From positions 208,307 through 272,306 of the forward strand of contig PTET01000001.1 in the NCBI GenBank assembly GCA_004359435.1: a stretch of 64,000 bases of DNA, given 5' to 3'. Position 1 is the first letter of the stretch. Every line of letters starts with the position of its first letter. The position numbers were made by a program, and so were the translations under genes. Below the pieces are notes generated by a model that did not search any database, was not told the DNA's origin, and saw only the letters and a program-made list of their open reading frames with translations. This document shows, piece after piece, positions 1-8,265 of this stretch. Source of the stretch: Flavobacteriaceae bacterium. Lineage in GTDB: Bacteria; Bacteroidota; Bacteroidia; Flavobacteriales; Weeksellaceae.

Positions 1-2
1 TT

Positions 3-842
3 ACCGTGGTGATAAGCATTGCTCTGATTCTTTTTTTACTTGGAATATTTGGAATTATTGTCATCAACTCTAAACAGTACTTCGATTATCTCAAAGAGCA
101 GCTAACCGTCGAGGTTTTCTTTAAAGAAGTTTTAGATCAAAGAGACATGGGAAAAGAAGTAGCCATGCACAAAAACTATATTTCGGGCATACAAAAACAT
201 AAATTCATTAAAAAAGTTCAGTATATCAGCAAAGAAAATGCTGCGGTTATCGCCAAAAGAGAGCTTGCCATTGCCACCGATGATATTTTCGAAGAGAACA
301 TCTTTCCAGCTTCGGCAGAAATCACCCTTAAATCAGAGTTTGTAAATCCCAAAACCGTAGACAGCATCAAGACCATTTTAAGAAATAGTCCCATAGTAGA
401 AGATGTGGTGAACGACAACGAACTGATGACTTCGGTTTACAGAAACATATCCAAAATAACCATGTGGATTATTGGTTTTAGCATTCTACTTTTGCTGATT
501 GTGATTGTTTTAATCAACAATTCTATCAGGCTTAGAATTTTTTCCAAACGATTCTTAATCAAAACCATGAGATTGGTGGGTGCCAGAAGAAGATTCATTA
601 TCATGCCTTTTGTTAAAACAAGCGCTTGGCTAGGGTTCTTTGGTGCTTTGCTTGCAATTTTGGCATTAACGGGATGTTGGTATTATTTTACCCAATATAT
701 CAATGCTCCTTTTGTAAACAACCAATATCTTCTTTTGCTTTTGGTACTTATTGTTACTGGAATTGGCATTGCGGTTTTAAGCACAGCCCTTTCTACTTGG
801 AATTTCTTAAAATTAAAAACAGATGAGCTCTACACAGACTAA
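3..842 (+). CDS. ftsX: Cell-division ABC transporter permease FtsX (5' end cut by window)
   Basis: FtsX is the membrane partner of the ATPase FtsE and couples divisome activity to septal peptidoglycan hydrolysis. The visible part begins inside the first membrane helix; the cytoplasmic N-terminus lies before the window, so the in-frame GTG at base 6 is not the real start. A periplasmic domain of about 120 residues follows, then three C-terminal helices of the FtsX permease fold, with the coupling segment containing MRLVGARRRFI between the second and third regions. The stop overlaps the start of the DUF3098 gene by 20 bases, implying translational coupling. Identity rests on topology and on its DUF3098-truB neighbours. 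Confidence 0.9.
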   Translation, partial: TVVISIALILFLLGIFGIIVINSKQYFDYLKEQLTVEVFFKEVLDQRDMGKEVAMHKNYISGIQKHKFIKKVQYISKENAAVIAKRELAIATDDIFEENIFPASAEITLKSEFVNPKTVDSIKTILRNSPIVEDVVNDNELMTSVYRNISKITMWIIGFSILLLLIVIVLINNSIRLRIFSKRFLIKTMRLVGARRRFIIMPFVKTSAWLGFFGALLAILALTGCWYYFTQYINAPFVNNQYLLLLLVLIVTGIGIAVLSTALSTWNFLKLKTDELYTD

Positions 843-1083
843 TACAAAGGCCCATTTGTTTGGATCAAACAATTATAAATGGATGTGGATAGGACTGGGG
901 CTAATCTTTCTGGGTTTCGCTCTTATGACTGGGGCAGACGCCAACACAAGACCAGATGGGGAACCAGACTCTAATTATTTCAATCCAGATATTTTTAGTT
1001 TTACCCGTATTAGGTTGGCTCCTTTTTTGGTTCTTCTGGGGTTTGGTGTAGAGGTTTATGCCATTCTTTTAAAGAAAAAATAA
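823..1083 (+). CDS. DUF3098 family small membrane protein
   Basis: This 86-residue protein has two hydrophobic helices (about residues 19-37 and 66-83) separated by a short polar loop ending in FSFTRIRLAP. That arrangement is typical of DUF3098, a family of unknown function found next to ftsX in Bacteroidota. Its start codon lies inside the 3' end of ftsX, so the two are almost certainly co-translated, and truB follows 16 bases later. In many relatives an undecaprenyl-diphosphatase gene (uppP) sits between this gene and truB; here it is absent. A role in the cell envelope is inferred from context only. Confidence 0.85.
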   Translation: MSSTQTNTKAHLFGSNNYKWMWIGLGLIFLGFALMTGADANTRPDGEPDSNYFNPDIFSFTRIRLAPFLVLLGFGVEVYAILLKKK

Positions 1084-1099
1084 CAGCCAAAAACACCTT

Positions 1100-1792
1100 A
1101 TGAAGCTCGAAGAACTCTTGGAAGGCAAGACTTTTTTGTTAGACAAGCCCCTAGATTGGACTTCTTTTCAGTTGGTAAACAAGATGAAGTATGCCATCAA
1201 GAACGCATACGGAATTAAAAAGATAAAAATCGGACACGCCGGAACCCTAGATCCCAAAGCTACGGGTTTGCTCTTGGTGTGCGTGGGAAAGTCTACCAAA
1301 CAAATTTCTTCGCTTCAAGGGCAAACCAAAACCTATACAGGAACCATCAAACTAGGGGCAACTACCCCAAGTTATGATACCGAAATGGAAGAAACCCAGC
1401 AGATGGACATTCCAGCATTCAGCATCCAGACACTAACAGAAGCTGCTCAAAGTTTTGTGGGCGATGAGATTTTACAATATCCACCTGTTTTTTCGGCGGT
1501 CAAAAAAGACGGAAAAAGACTTTTTGATTATGCCAGAGCCCAAAAAGAGGTAGAAGTTCCCCCAAGAATTGTACAGGTATATTCTTTTGACATAACCTAT
1601 GTTTCTATGCCTTATGTAGGTTTTAAAGTTGTTTGTGGCAAAGGAACCTACATTCGCTCTTTGGCTTTTGATTTAGGCAAGAGTCTGGGTGTTCCTGCCT
1701 ATTTGGTCTCTCTTAGAAGAACAAGCATTGGGTCTTTTGAGGTTTCAGACGCTAATAACCAACTTTTGAAGCCCGATTTTTATTTGGGCTAA
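1100..1792 (+). CDS. truB: tRNA pseudouridine(55) synthase TruB
   Basis: TruB isomerises uridine 55 in the T-loop of tRNAs to pseudouridine. The 230-residue protein carries the signature GHAGTLDPKATG at about residues 45-56, with the catalytic Asp at residue 51, and the C-terminal KGTYIRSLAFDLG motif near residue 183. Its length is normal for the short bacterial form without a long PUA extension. It follows ftsX and DUF3098 on the same strand with only 16 bases between, so it is probably in the same operon. Confidence 0.96.
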   Translation: MKLEELLEGKTFLLDKPLDWTSFQLVNKMKYAIKNAYGIKKIKIGHAGTLDPKATGLLLVCVGKSTKQISSLQGQTKTYTGTIKLGATTPSYDTEMEETQQMDIPAFSIQTLTEAAQSFVGDEILQYPPVFSAVKKDGKRLFDYARAQKEVEVPPRIVQVYSFDITYVSMPYVGFKVVCGKGTYIRSLAFDLGKSLGVPAYLVSLRRTSIGSFEVSDANNQLLKPDFYLG

Positions 1793-1860
1793 GGCATCTC
1801 AGGGATTAAATGTAATCGTCTTAGAACTAAATTATTGAAAGCCCTTGCTCTTTTTGCTTT

Positions 1861-2256
1861 TTATGACCACCAAATTGTCAAAAATACAAAGCTTAAATAC
1901 GCCCAAAGTATTGAAAATAAGACGTGCATTGAGGTTTCAAATGTTTTTCCTTTCCAAAGTTCTGCTGAATAACCGAAAAATTGAATAAAAAGTCGAACGA
2001 TCCAAAAGATACCAAAACCAAGTGCTATTTTTTTCCCAAGAACTGTTTCAACAAGTTCTTTCGCAGATGTTAGGCAAAGTAAGCCCATAAGAAAAACGGT
2101 AAAGGCAATAAAAAAAGTATGAACGGTCATCATTTGTCTGTTTATAAGACTCAATGATTTAAGCTCTTTGTCCCAATTGAAATACTTTGGAAAGAAAATA
2201 TGAATTAAGCCTAAAGCCATCAAAAGAAGGCTGATTATTTTTAGATGTATCTGCAT
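1861..2256 (-). CDS. Small four-helix membrane protein, unknown function
   Basis: The 131-residue protein has four predicted membrane helices (about residues 5-22, 43-63, 77-95 and 108-129) and no recognisable catalytic motif. It is the last gene of a minus-strand block with a methyltransferase, a DUF2071 protein and a DoxX-like protein; its ATG follows the methyltransferase stop codon immediately, so the genes are co-translated. The size and topology resemble small DoxX-like or DUF-type integral membrane proteins, but I cannot assign a family. The block looks more A+T rich than its neighbours by eye. Confidence 0.65.
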   Translation of the reverse strand: MQIHLKIISLLLMALGLIHIFFPKYFNWDKELKSLSLINRQMMTVHTFFIAFTVFLMGLLCLTSAKELVETVLGKKIALGFGIFWIVRLFIQFFGYSAELWKGKTFETSMHVLFSILWAYLSFVFLTIWWS

Positions 2257-3009
2257 TTAAGGGCGACTGTTAAAGATGGACATAAAAGGTGTAAATTTTT
2301 GTTCGGTAAATGTTGAAAACCCTGCTGCTTGAAATGCTTTTTTCCAAGTGCTTTTGGAAAAGAAATGTGTAAAGCCAATAGTAAATGCAACAAAATTTGG
2401 AAAGTCTCGCAAGTGTTCAATCATAATTACGTTGGCATCTGGTTTGCAAACTCGATTACATTCTTTTAAAAATTGTATTTTCTCTTCTTGTGAACGAATT
2501 TCGTGAGCTGCTGACAACAAGAAAATCAAATCAACTGAATTATCTTTTAAAGGAATTGAATTTGAATTAATTTGTTGCGTGTTTGGATAAACCATACTCA
2601 CTTTTCTTGCTCTAATAATCGCTGGTTCTGTATGTTGCTTGGCATTATAAAAGTCAAAAACGTGCAATTCTGATTTTGGAAAATTGTTTTTAATAATAAA
2701 ACTTGTTTCGTCAAATCCTGCATTAATATTCAAGATTTGTTTGCCTACAGCATCCTTAAAATTGTAATTTTTCAACCAATCGAAATTATAATAACCCGAA
2801 AAGTCGTAAACATAAGCCGAAACAATTAATGGCATTATTAAGCCATACAGAAAAGACAAAATAGTAATCCAAAGGAATAGAGTCGACCAATTAAAAATTA
2901 AAAAACTTAAAATGATTAAACTTAAAGCAATTAATCCAAACACATAAAAATGTCTGTTAAAGCTCAAGATATTTAGTGCTCCTTGAAAATTTCGTCTTTT
3001 TATTTCCAT
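2257..3009 (-). CDS. Class I SAM-dependent methyltransferase with N-terminal membrane anchor
   Basis: The 250-residue protein starts with two hydrophobic helices (about residues 20-70) and continues into a Rossmann-type methyltransferase domain. Visible elements are the motif I-like segment ILNINAGFDETS, the acidic strand end ELHVFDFYN, a motif IV-like VDLIFLLSAAHEI, and the late RVCKPDANVIMIEH strand. Motif I is degenerate compared with the usual GxGxG. The substrate is unknown. Its 5' end overlaps the DUF2071 gene by 10 bases and its stop abuts the next start, so it belongs to a tightly packed four-gene unit. Confidence 0.75.
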   Translation of the reverse strand: MEIKRRNFQGALNILSFNRHFYVFGLIALSLIILSFLIFNWSTLFLWITILSFLYGLIMPLIVSAYVYDFSGYYNFDWLKNYNFKDAVGKQILNINAGFDETSFIIKNNFPKSELHVFDFYNAKQHTEPAIIRARKVSMVYPNTQQINSNSIPLKDNSVDLIFLLSAAHEIRSQEEKIQFLKECNRVCKPDANVIMIEHLRDFPNFVAFTIGFTHFFSKSTWKKAFQAAGFSTFTEQKFTPFMSIFNSRP

Positions 3010-3737
3010 TTTTCAATTTTGCCTTTTTTCCAATGGTAAGGGATATCTCTAATTACAAATGCGTTTGCCAGTACAATATTTTGAAGTTGTAAGCTTTGTA
3101 AAAACTCAAAATTATAATCCATCACTCTTAATGGATTTGGTGTCCAATTTTGCCGAACACCTTCAATGATTAAAACTTCTTTCGTTTTTTGGTTGTACGT
3201 AAATGTAAAAGGCAACGGTCCTGCATATCTTCTTGCCTCTTTCCAATCTGCAAAAGGTGAGTGTTCTGGCAATGAAATGTTTTCTTCGGACTTATCTATT
3301 TTTAATTTAAAGTTCGATTTTGTTGAAGATATTTCTTTGGTTTTATCTTGTTCCGATTGTTGAATGTCGGTAGTTGTGTAATTGTAATGAGTGAAAATGT
3401 TGCCCAAAAATTCCATTTTTGATTTGTCAGTTTCTGATTTTAAAATGTACAAGCCACGCAAATTTTTTCCAGCGTTGGTAGTGTACCTCACAAATACACG
3501 ATAACCAATTAGAAAGAAGTCGTTACCCATAAATCTTGGAAAACCTTTTGGTCGCAAATCTTTGGTTTGAACCATTGCAATAGCGATGAAAGCCCATTTG
3601 TTCTCAAATGTGTCCAAGGTTAAACATTCTGGAATTAGATTTTCAATTTGTTCTTTTGGAACAGCAAAAGTTAAAACGGTTGAGTTTTCAAAAAATGCTT
3701 CAACCGCAAAAGGATGATTTTTTAGGAATGAAAGCAT
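3000..3737 (-). CDS. DUF2071 (YqjF-like) family protein
   Basis: The 245-residue soluble protein fits the DUF2071/YqjF family: an N-terminal segment with VPKEQIENLIPECLTLDTF, then AFIAIAMVQTKDLRPKGFP and a beta-rich domain with the GYRVFVRY strand. Members resemble acetoacetate-decarboxylase-like folds, but no reaction is established for this group. It overlaps the downstream methyltransferase gene by 10 bases, implying coupled translation, and the DoxX-like gene lies directly upstream. DUF2071 and DoxX-like genes often occur together in Bacteroidota accessory blocks. Confidence 0.8.
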   Translation of the reverse strand: MLSFLKNHPFAVEAFFENSTVLTFAVPKEQIENLIPECLTLDTFENKWAFIAIAMVQTKDLRPKGFPRFMGNDFFLIGYRVFVRYTTNAGKNLRGLYILKSETDKSKMEFLGNIFTHYNYTTTDIQQSEQDKTKEISSTKSNFKLKIDKSEENISLPEHSPFADWKEARRYAGPLPFTFTYNQKTKEVLIIEGVRQNWTPNPLRVMDYNFEFLQSLQLQNIVLANAFVIRDIPYHWKKGKIEKWK

Positions 3738-3738
3738 A

Positions 3739-4128
3739 CTATGTTTGTTGAGATAATCTTTTGTTCAAGTAAAATTCGTTGAAATAAACGATAAGAATAA
3801 ATATAAATGCAAAGAACGAATTTAACTTACCCCAAAGCAAAAGGTCAGGAACAAGAAGGAATTCTAGAATGTTCATTGTAGCAACAATTGCAATTTGAGC
3901 AATGGCATTCAGTCGTGTTTTAATTCTGCTCAATATCCAAATCGCCATAAAAATTTCAGAAATTCCAATTAAAATTGTCAAAATTCGAGAATAATCTGCA
4001 CCTAAAATTCTTGAAACAATTTCTTGATGTCTAGGCACAAGATTTAAAACTTTACAAAAAAGCCCGTTCGCTACCCAAACTGTCGCAATCAAATAGGTCA
4101 AAAACTGATGTTTTGTTCTGTCGGTCAT
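3739..4128 (-). CDS. DoxX-like family membrane protein
   Basis: The 129-residue protein has four predicted helices and the N-terminal pattern WVANGLFCKVLNLVPRHQEIV that is typical of DoxX-like proteins, small membrane proteins related to the DoxD/DoxX quinone-linked group. Function is unproven in this subgroup. It is the first gene of the minus-strand block and its stop lies one base from the start of the DUF2071 gene. I saw no convincing TAnnTTTG promoter directly upstream. Confidence 0.75.
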   Translation of the reverse strand: MTDRTKHQFLTYLIATVWVANGLFCKVLNLVPRHQEIVSRILGADYSRILTILIGISEIFMAIWILSRIKTRLNAIAQIAIVATMNILEFLLVPDLLLWGKLNSFFAFIFILIVYFNEFYLNKRLSQQT

Positions 4129-4196
4129 ATTTTTAAGGTGTCGATACTTTACAATTTGCAGGCAGCTTGTTTGTTAGATTTAAAAAGTAAGAAGAA

Positions 4197-4508
4197 TTAT
4201 TTAAAATCCTCTATAATTTCTAAAGTCGTGCTAAAATCAACGAGTTTTCCTTGAAACTTTTGGTAAATTTTAGATCGATAAAACGTTTCTTTTTCTTGAA
4301 GAAATTTCTCTAAAGTTTCCTTTTTACAAGTAAATTGAATGGAATAGCCAATACCCTCTATCCCTTTTACAGGATCAATTTTACAAAGTCTTGCATTTTC
4401 AAAGTTTTCGTGCTCCAAAAGAGGAGAAACCAAATTTTCCTTGATATAATCTAACCAAAGATCTTGGATGGTTTCTTCTATTTGATAGGTGAGGTTGTAG
4501 ATAAACAT
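4197..4508 (-). CDS. DUF4286 family protein
   Basis: This 103-residue protein matches the small DUF4286 family common in Bacteroidota: an N-terminal strand MFIYNLTYQIEE, a middle FENARLCKID, and the segment GYSIQFTCKKETLEKF. The fold is probably a ferredoxin-like dimeric alpha-beta barrel, inferred from the strand-helix pattern. No catalytic residue stands out. It lies two bases downstream of the EamA exporter on the same strand, so the two are co-transcribed. The function is unknown. Confidence 0.8.
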   Translation of the reverse strand: MFIYNLTYQIEETIQDLWLDYIKENLVSPLLEHENFENARLCKIDPVKGIEGIGYSIQFTCKKETLEKFLQEKETFYRSKIYQKFQGKLVDFSTTLEIIEDFK

Positions 4509-4510
4509 AA

Positions 4511-5434
4511 TTAATTGGATTTGCTTTGGGTTTCTTTGAGCTGTCTAAGATTCAAATATACAATAGAGGTTACAATAATAATTCCCCCCAATATTTGGTA
4601 AACACCTAGGGTTTCTCCAAGTATAAAATAGGCCAGAATTACAGTAGAAAGAGGGCCAAAACTAGCCAAAACACCAAAATTCGAGGCGCCAATTTTTTGG
4701 ATGCAATAAGAGATTAGAAAAGAAGGTAAAACTGTACAGAAAAAGGCCATAATCGCCCCAATTTGATATACCGAAGTAGGATATTTAAGTAGAGTCTCTG
4801 GTTTGGTCTGAAACGCAAAATGAATTCCAACCCCAAGGGTAGAAAAAAACATGACATAGGCCGTGTAGGTATTGCTAGAGATTTCCTGGAGCAAAGATTG
4901 ACTCCCCACCAAATACAAGGCATAAAAAACAGAAGCCAAAAACACATATATAACCCCTATCCATGCAAAATCTTGCTTTTCCTCAGAGAGTAGAACAGGC
5001 AAAAAAAGACACAGAACCCCAAGATAGGTAAACAAAATAGCCTTTTTTTGGTAGCCATAAATTTTAGATTTGAGTAAAACAGCAGAAAAAATCAGTACAA
5101 AAGTGGGATATACAAAAAGAATGAGACGCTCCAAACTGGCCGAGACGTATCGAAGTCCTTCAAAATCGAAAAAAGAAGAAAGATAGTAACCGATAAGACC
5201 TAGAAAAATCATTTTGCCGTATAGCCTAAGGGGAAGCAACCCTTCTTTGAAAAGATGCACCAAAATAATTACCAAGTAAAAAGGCAAAGAGAAAAACATG
5301 CGCAAGAACAAAAGGTCTACACTGCCGGCGCCTTCCTTGTAGCCAATCTTTACCAAAATGGCTTTGAGTGAGAAAAGAATGAGACCCAAAAGACCCAATA
5401 AACTATACAGTAGGGTTCGGTTTTGGGTTTTCAT
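4511..5434 (-). CDS. EamA/DMT family transporter
   Basis: The 307-residue protein shows ten predicted membrane helices in two homologous halves, the hallmark of the drug/metabolite transporter superfamily with two EamA repeats. The second half ends with the typical GETLGVYQILGGIIIV segment. Substrates of this group range from amino acids to metabolites and cannot be predicted here. Its start lies inside the 3' end of the upstream DUF4230 gene (overlap 32 bases), and the DUF4286 gene follows directly, so the three form one minus-strand transcript. Confidence 0.88.
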   Translation of the reverse strand: MKTQNRTLLYSLLGLLGLILFSLKAILVKIGYKEGAGSVDLLFLRMFFSLPFYLVIILVHLFKEGLLPLRLYGKMIFLGLIGYYLSSFFDFEGLRYVSASLERLILFVYPTFVLIFSAVLLKSKIYGYQKKAILFTYLGVLCLFLPVLLSEEKQDFAWIGVIYVFLASVFYALYLVGSQSLLQEISSNTYTAYVMFFSTLGVGIHFAFQTKPETLLKYPTSVYQIGAIMAFFCTVLPSFLISYCIQKIGASNFGVLASFGPLSTVILAYFILGETLGVYQILGGIIIVTSIVYLNLRQLKETQSKSN

Positions 5435-6056
5435 GGCTCAAGGCTGGTTTGTTGGGTAGGGTTAAATTTTCTTTGGGCTCATCTAACAAAAGTCCATCAA
5501 CCTCTAAAGTCCATCCGATGGTTTCCACCAATTTTTCCATGATGAAAATCGCCGAAAGCGCTTCTTTTTTTGCGCTTTCTAATAGGCCACTTTGGGGTAT
5601 TTTTTCGGAGATAAAGTCTTTGGCTTCTTGGTTTAGAAGCGTCATGTCGTTGGCATCAAAACGGTTTAAAAGCGAATCTTTGGTGTCGTAGTATTTGTAG
5701 TCTGTTTCTAGGTGAAGCACTTGGGGCTCTGGAAATGCGCTGAGGTAAACCTTTTTGTTTTTGTCATCTGCCCGAAGAACAATTTTAGAAAGATCGTAGC
5801 CCACACTGGCTTTGGCCTGCACAATAACCAAGGCTTTTTTCTTGCCTAAGAAATCTAATAAACTAGACTGCTTGCTTTGATAATGATAAATTTCTGAGAA
5901 ATTTCCTTCAACGGTAACCAGTTTGCAAACGGTTTTTAATTTGTCTAGAATAATACCAGCCTGCAATTGGTTTTGCTCTTCTTTCTTTTTTCGAAGGAAA
6001 AAGTACCAGCCCGAGCCAACGATGAGAATCAGAAAAAAAATCAATACAAATTCCAT
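5403..6056 (-). CDS. DUF4230 domain membrane-anchored protein (copy 1)
   Basis: The protein has one N-terminal helix (EFVLIFFLILIVGSGWYFF) and then the DUF4230 core with KLVTVEGNFSEIYHYQ, LVIVQAKASVGYDLSKI and a late Ala/Glu-rich helix. A GTG at 6071 would add five residues, but a TATCTTTG promoter element lies at 6061-6068 between the GTG and the ATG at 6056, so I take the ATG. That places the start codon close to the expected transcription start. A paralogue lies at 18299-18895. Function is unknown; it probably works at the inner membrane facing the periplasm. Confidence 0.85.
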   Translation of the reverse strand: MEFVLIFFLILIVGSGWYFFLRKKKEEQNQLQAGIILDKLKTVCKLVTVEGNFSEIYHYQSKQSSLLDFLGKKKALVIVQAKASVGYDLSKIVLRADDKNKKVYLSAFPEPQVLHLETDYKYYDTKDSLLNRFDANDMTLLNQEAKDFISEKIPQSGLLESAKKEALSAIFIMEKLVETIGWTLEVDGLLLDEPKENLTLPNKPALSHENPKPNPTV

Positions 6057-6060
6057 AAAC

Positions 6061-6068
6061 CAAAGATA
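6061..6068 (-). promoter_or_regulatory. Bacteroidota -7 element TATCTTTG upstream of DUF4230 gene
   Basis: Read on the minus strand this is an exact TAnnTTTG. It sits only a few bases before the ATG at 6056, so the transcript may have almost no leader. I did not find a clear -33 TTG at the expected spacing. Confidence 0.45.
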
Positions 6069-6168
6069 CACAAAGCATACTCTTGGAGGAACATTGTGTT
6101 AAAAATTTTTTTTGCCCCAGTGGGTCTCAATAATTTTTGTAAATTTGTAACTAATCCCGTAACAATTG

Positions 6169-6203
6169 CGGGATTTGTTTTTTTAATATACGCTATACAA
6201 TGT
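6169..6203 (+). repeat. 35-base direct repeat, copy 1 (greA leader and start codon)
   Basis: This stretch covers the end of the greA leader and the ATG at 6200. An exact copy is present at 6403-6437 inside the greA reading frame, 234 bases downstream. The identity ends sharply at both sides (g/t before, c/a after), with a shared aatt just before the left edge. Confidence 0.9.
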
Positions 6204-6643
6204 CAACACAGTACGTAACCCAAGAAGGATTAGACAAATTAAAAGCAGAGCTTTCTGATCTTATTTCTGTACAAAGACCCAAAGTGTCTGCCCAAATCGC
6301 TGAGGCAAGAGACAAAGGAGATTTGTCTGAAAACGCAGAATACGATGCTGCCAAAGAAGCGCAAGGTCTTTTGGAGATGAAAATTTCTAAACTAAAGAAT
6401 TTCGGGATTTGTTTTTTTAATATACGCTATACAATGTAAAAAATTAAAAATCTAGACAACAATTCACTTTTAGATTACACCCTAGTACCAGAAAGTGAGG
6501 CTGATTTGGCCTCTGGAAAAATTTCGGTGAATACCCCTATCGCCAAAGGGCTTTTGGGCAAAAAAGTAGGAGAAAAAGTAGACATTACCCTTCCTAATGG
6601 CAACACCCTTCATTTGGAGGTTTTAGAGATTTCTCTTTCTTAA
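6200..6643 (+). pseudogene. greA: Transcription elongation factor GreA, interrupted
   Basis: GreA rescues backtracked RNA polymerase by stimulating transcript cleavage. The 5' part (6200 to about 6399) encodes the coiled-coil domain including ARDKGDLSENAEYDAAKEAQ with the acidic tip. The 3' part (6440-6643) encodes the FKBP-like C-terminal domain with ESEADLASGKISVNTP and KGLLGKKVGEKV. Between them about 27 codons are missing compared with normal GreA (about 157 residues) and an exact 35-base copy of the greA leader is present instead, ending in an in-frame TAA at 6437-6439. The two halves remain in the same frame. The peptide that could be made is 79 residues and lacks the C-terminal domain. 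The HIT gene follows. Confidence 0.9.
6403..6437 (+). repeat. 35-base direct repeat, copy 2 (inside greA)
   Basis: An exact copy of 6169-6203, in the same orientation, fused to greA codons on both sides. It carries a second ATG at 6434 in a short dead-end context. The copied bases replace roughly 80 bases of greA. Confidence 0.9.
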
Positions 6644-6666
6644 AAGTTTTACAAAAAGCTAAAAAA

Positions 6667-7065
6667 ATGGCATCTGTATTTACCAAAATTATTCAGAAAG
6701 AAATTCCGGGGTATATAATCGCCGAAACTGAGGATTGTATTGCTTTTTTGGATGTTTTCCCTCTGGCTTTGGGACATGTACTGGTGGTTCCCAAACAAGA
6801 AGTAGATAAACTTTTTGATTTAGACGAATCTGTTTATCTAAAACTCATGGCTTTTTCCAAAGAAGTGGCCACAGCCCTAGAAAAAGCAGTTCCTTGTAAA
6901 AGAGTGGGCGTGGCAGTTATTGGTCTTGAAGTTCCCCATGCCCATGTGCATCTCATTCCGCTACAAAGCGTAGAAGATATCAATTTTTCTAGGCCGAAAA
7001 TGCAGTTTTCTGAACAAGAAATGAGAGAGGTTCAAAACAAGATTATCGCCGAACTCAACAAATAA
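6667..7065 (+). CDS. HIT family nucleotide-binding hydrolase
   Basis: The 132-residue protein belongs to the histidine-triad superfamily, which hydrolyses nucleotide-phosphate linkages. The signature HAHVHLI is at residues 91-97, with His91, His93 and His95 forming the triad; the N-terminal part has the IIQKEIP and DVFPLALGHVLVVPK segments typical of HinT-like proteins. Length is normal. It follows the broken greA by 23 bases, a common pairing in flavobacteria, so damage in greA could affect its expression if both share one promoter. Confidence 0.93.
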   Translation: MASVFTKIIQKEIPGYIIAETEDCIAFLDVFPLALGHVLVVPKQEVDKLFDLDESVYLKLMAFSKEVATALEKAVPCKRVGVAVIGLEVPHAHVHLIPLQSVEDINFSRPKMQFSEQEMREVQNKIIAELNK

Positions 7066-7068
7066 ATC

Positions 7069-8196
7069 TTATAAAATCAGTCTTCTAGGCAGGATGATTT
7101 TGATTTCTGTACCTAAACCAACGGAGGTTTTTTCTACGTAAATCTGCCCGTTGTGGTATTCTTCAATAATCCTTCTGGCAAGCGAAAGCCCAAGTCCCCA
7201 ACCTCTTTTTTTGGTGCTATAACCCGGCTCAAAGATTTTTTGTTTGAATTGATACGGAATCCCAGAACCCGAGTCAATCACACTTAGGTTTACATACCTA
7301 GAGGTTTTTTCAATCAGAATTTTGATGGTTCCTTCGCCTTTAATCGAGTCGATAGAATTCACGCATAAATTTTCAATTACCCAAGCATAAAGCGTTCTGT
7401 TTAGTGGAATAACAAGAGATTCGGCCTCGCAGATAAACTCAAATTTGATTCGAGAACTAGCCCTACTTTTGATATAATCCATGGTTTTTCGGGTTACCTC
7501 TACGATGTCTAAATCAATCAAACTAGGAGTAGAACCCACCATAGAAAACCTTTCTGCTATGTTGTTGAGTCGGTTTAGATCTTTGTCCATTTCTTGGATG
7601 ATGCTTGGATCTATGTCTTCAAGCTTTAATAGTTCTAGCCAGCCAAGCAAACTTGAAAGCGGTGTTCCAATTTGGTGGGCAGTTTCTTTGGTCATTCCCA
7701 TCCAAAGTAGGTTTTGTTCGGCTTTTCCCAGCCCTTGAAGGTTAATATAACTGGCTACCACAATAAAGATCATCAAAAAGATAAGCAGATGAGGAATAAA
7801 TTCTAATATCTGAATTAGGGTAGAATGTGAATAGAATAAGCGGTAGTTGGGATCTTGAAGTGAAATTTCTTCAAATCCTTTTCTTTCTAGTTTCTGAACC
7901 GAAAATCTCACTAGCAAAGACTCGTCCAAATATTTCCAGTACACAGGTTTCCCTAGTTTGTTTAAGATAACAAAAGAAACATTGGGATTGTTTTCGACAA
8001 TAAAGTGGTTTAAAGAAGAAGTCTCAGACTTATTTTTTAGATATTCTTTATGGGCGAAATAACTCAGTTTGGCGGCAGTTTCCTCGTTTTTTTTCACTCT
8101 TTCAATTAAATTCATGGAGATAGCCCCTCCAGAGATCACCGTAAATACGACGATGAAAAATAGCCATCGGGTGATAAGAGGTTTGTTGTTGAACAT
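7069..8196 (-). CDS. Sensor histidine kinase, two membrane helices
   Basis: The 375-residue protein has a first helix at about residues 9-30, an extracytoplasmic sensor of about 100 residues, a second helix at about 133-153, and a kinase core. The phospho-acceptor is His174 in KETAHQIGTPLSSLLGW; the N box (ENLCVNSID), the G1 box (DSGSGIPY) and the G2 box (GWGLGLSLARR) are all present. No HAMP or PAS domain is obvious. No response regulator lies next to it, so it is an orphan in this window. It converges with the HIT gene with 3 bases between stops. Confidence 0.92.
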   Translation of the reverse strand: MFNNKPLITRWLFFIVVFTVISGGAISMNLIERVKKNEETAAKLSYFAHKEYLKNKSETSSLNHFIVENNPNVSFVILNKLGKPVYWKYLDESLLVRFSVQKLERKGFEEISLQDPNYRLFYSHSTLIQILEFIPHLLIFLMIFIVVASYINLQGLGKAEQNLLWMGMTKETAHQIGTPLSSLLGWLELLKLEDIDPSIIQEMDKDLNRLNNIAERFSMVGSTPSLIDLDIVEVTRKTMDYIKSRASSRIKFEFICEAESLVIPLNRTLYAWVIENLCVNSIDSIKGEGTIKILIEKTSRYVNLSVIDSGSGIPYQFKQKIFEPGYSTKKRGWGLGLSLARRIIEEYHNGQIYVEKTSVGLGTEIKIILPRRLIL

Positions 8197-8265
8197 AGCA
8201 AAAAAGAAGAAAATGAATTTTAAATCTAAGATATATCTTAACTTGCAATAAACGAAATTAACCCG

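Noticed and set aside
6169-6437. Insertion sequence in greA
   Set aside because: The inserted piece is only 35 bases, is an exact copy of the nearby leader and has no inverted ends or target duplication.
7069-8196. Two-component pair with a neighbouring regulator
   Set aside because: No response-regulator gene lies next to this kinase; only the 51.2-52.8 kb kinase is paired.
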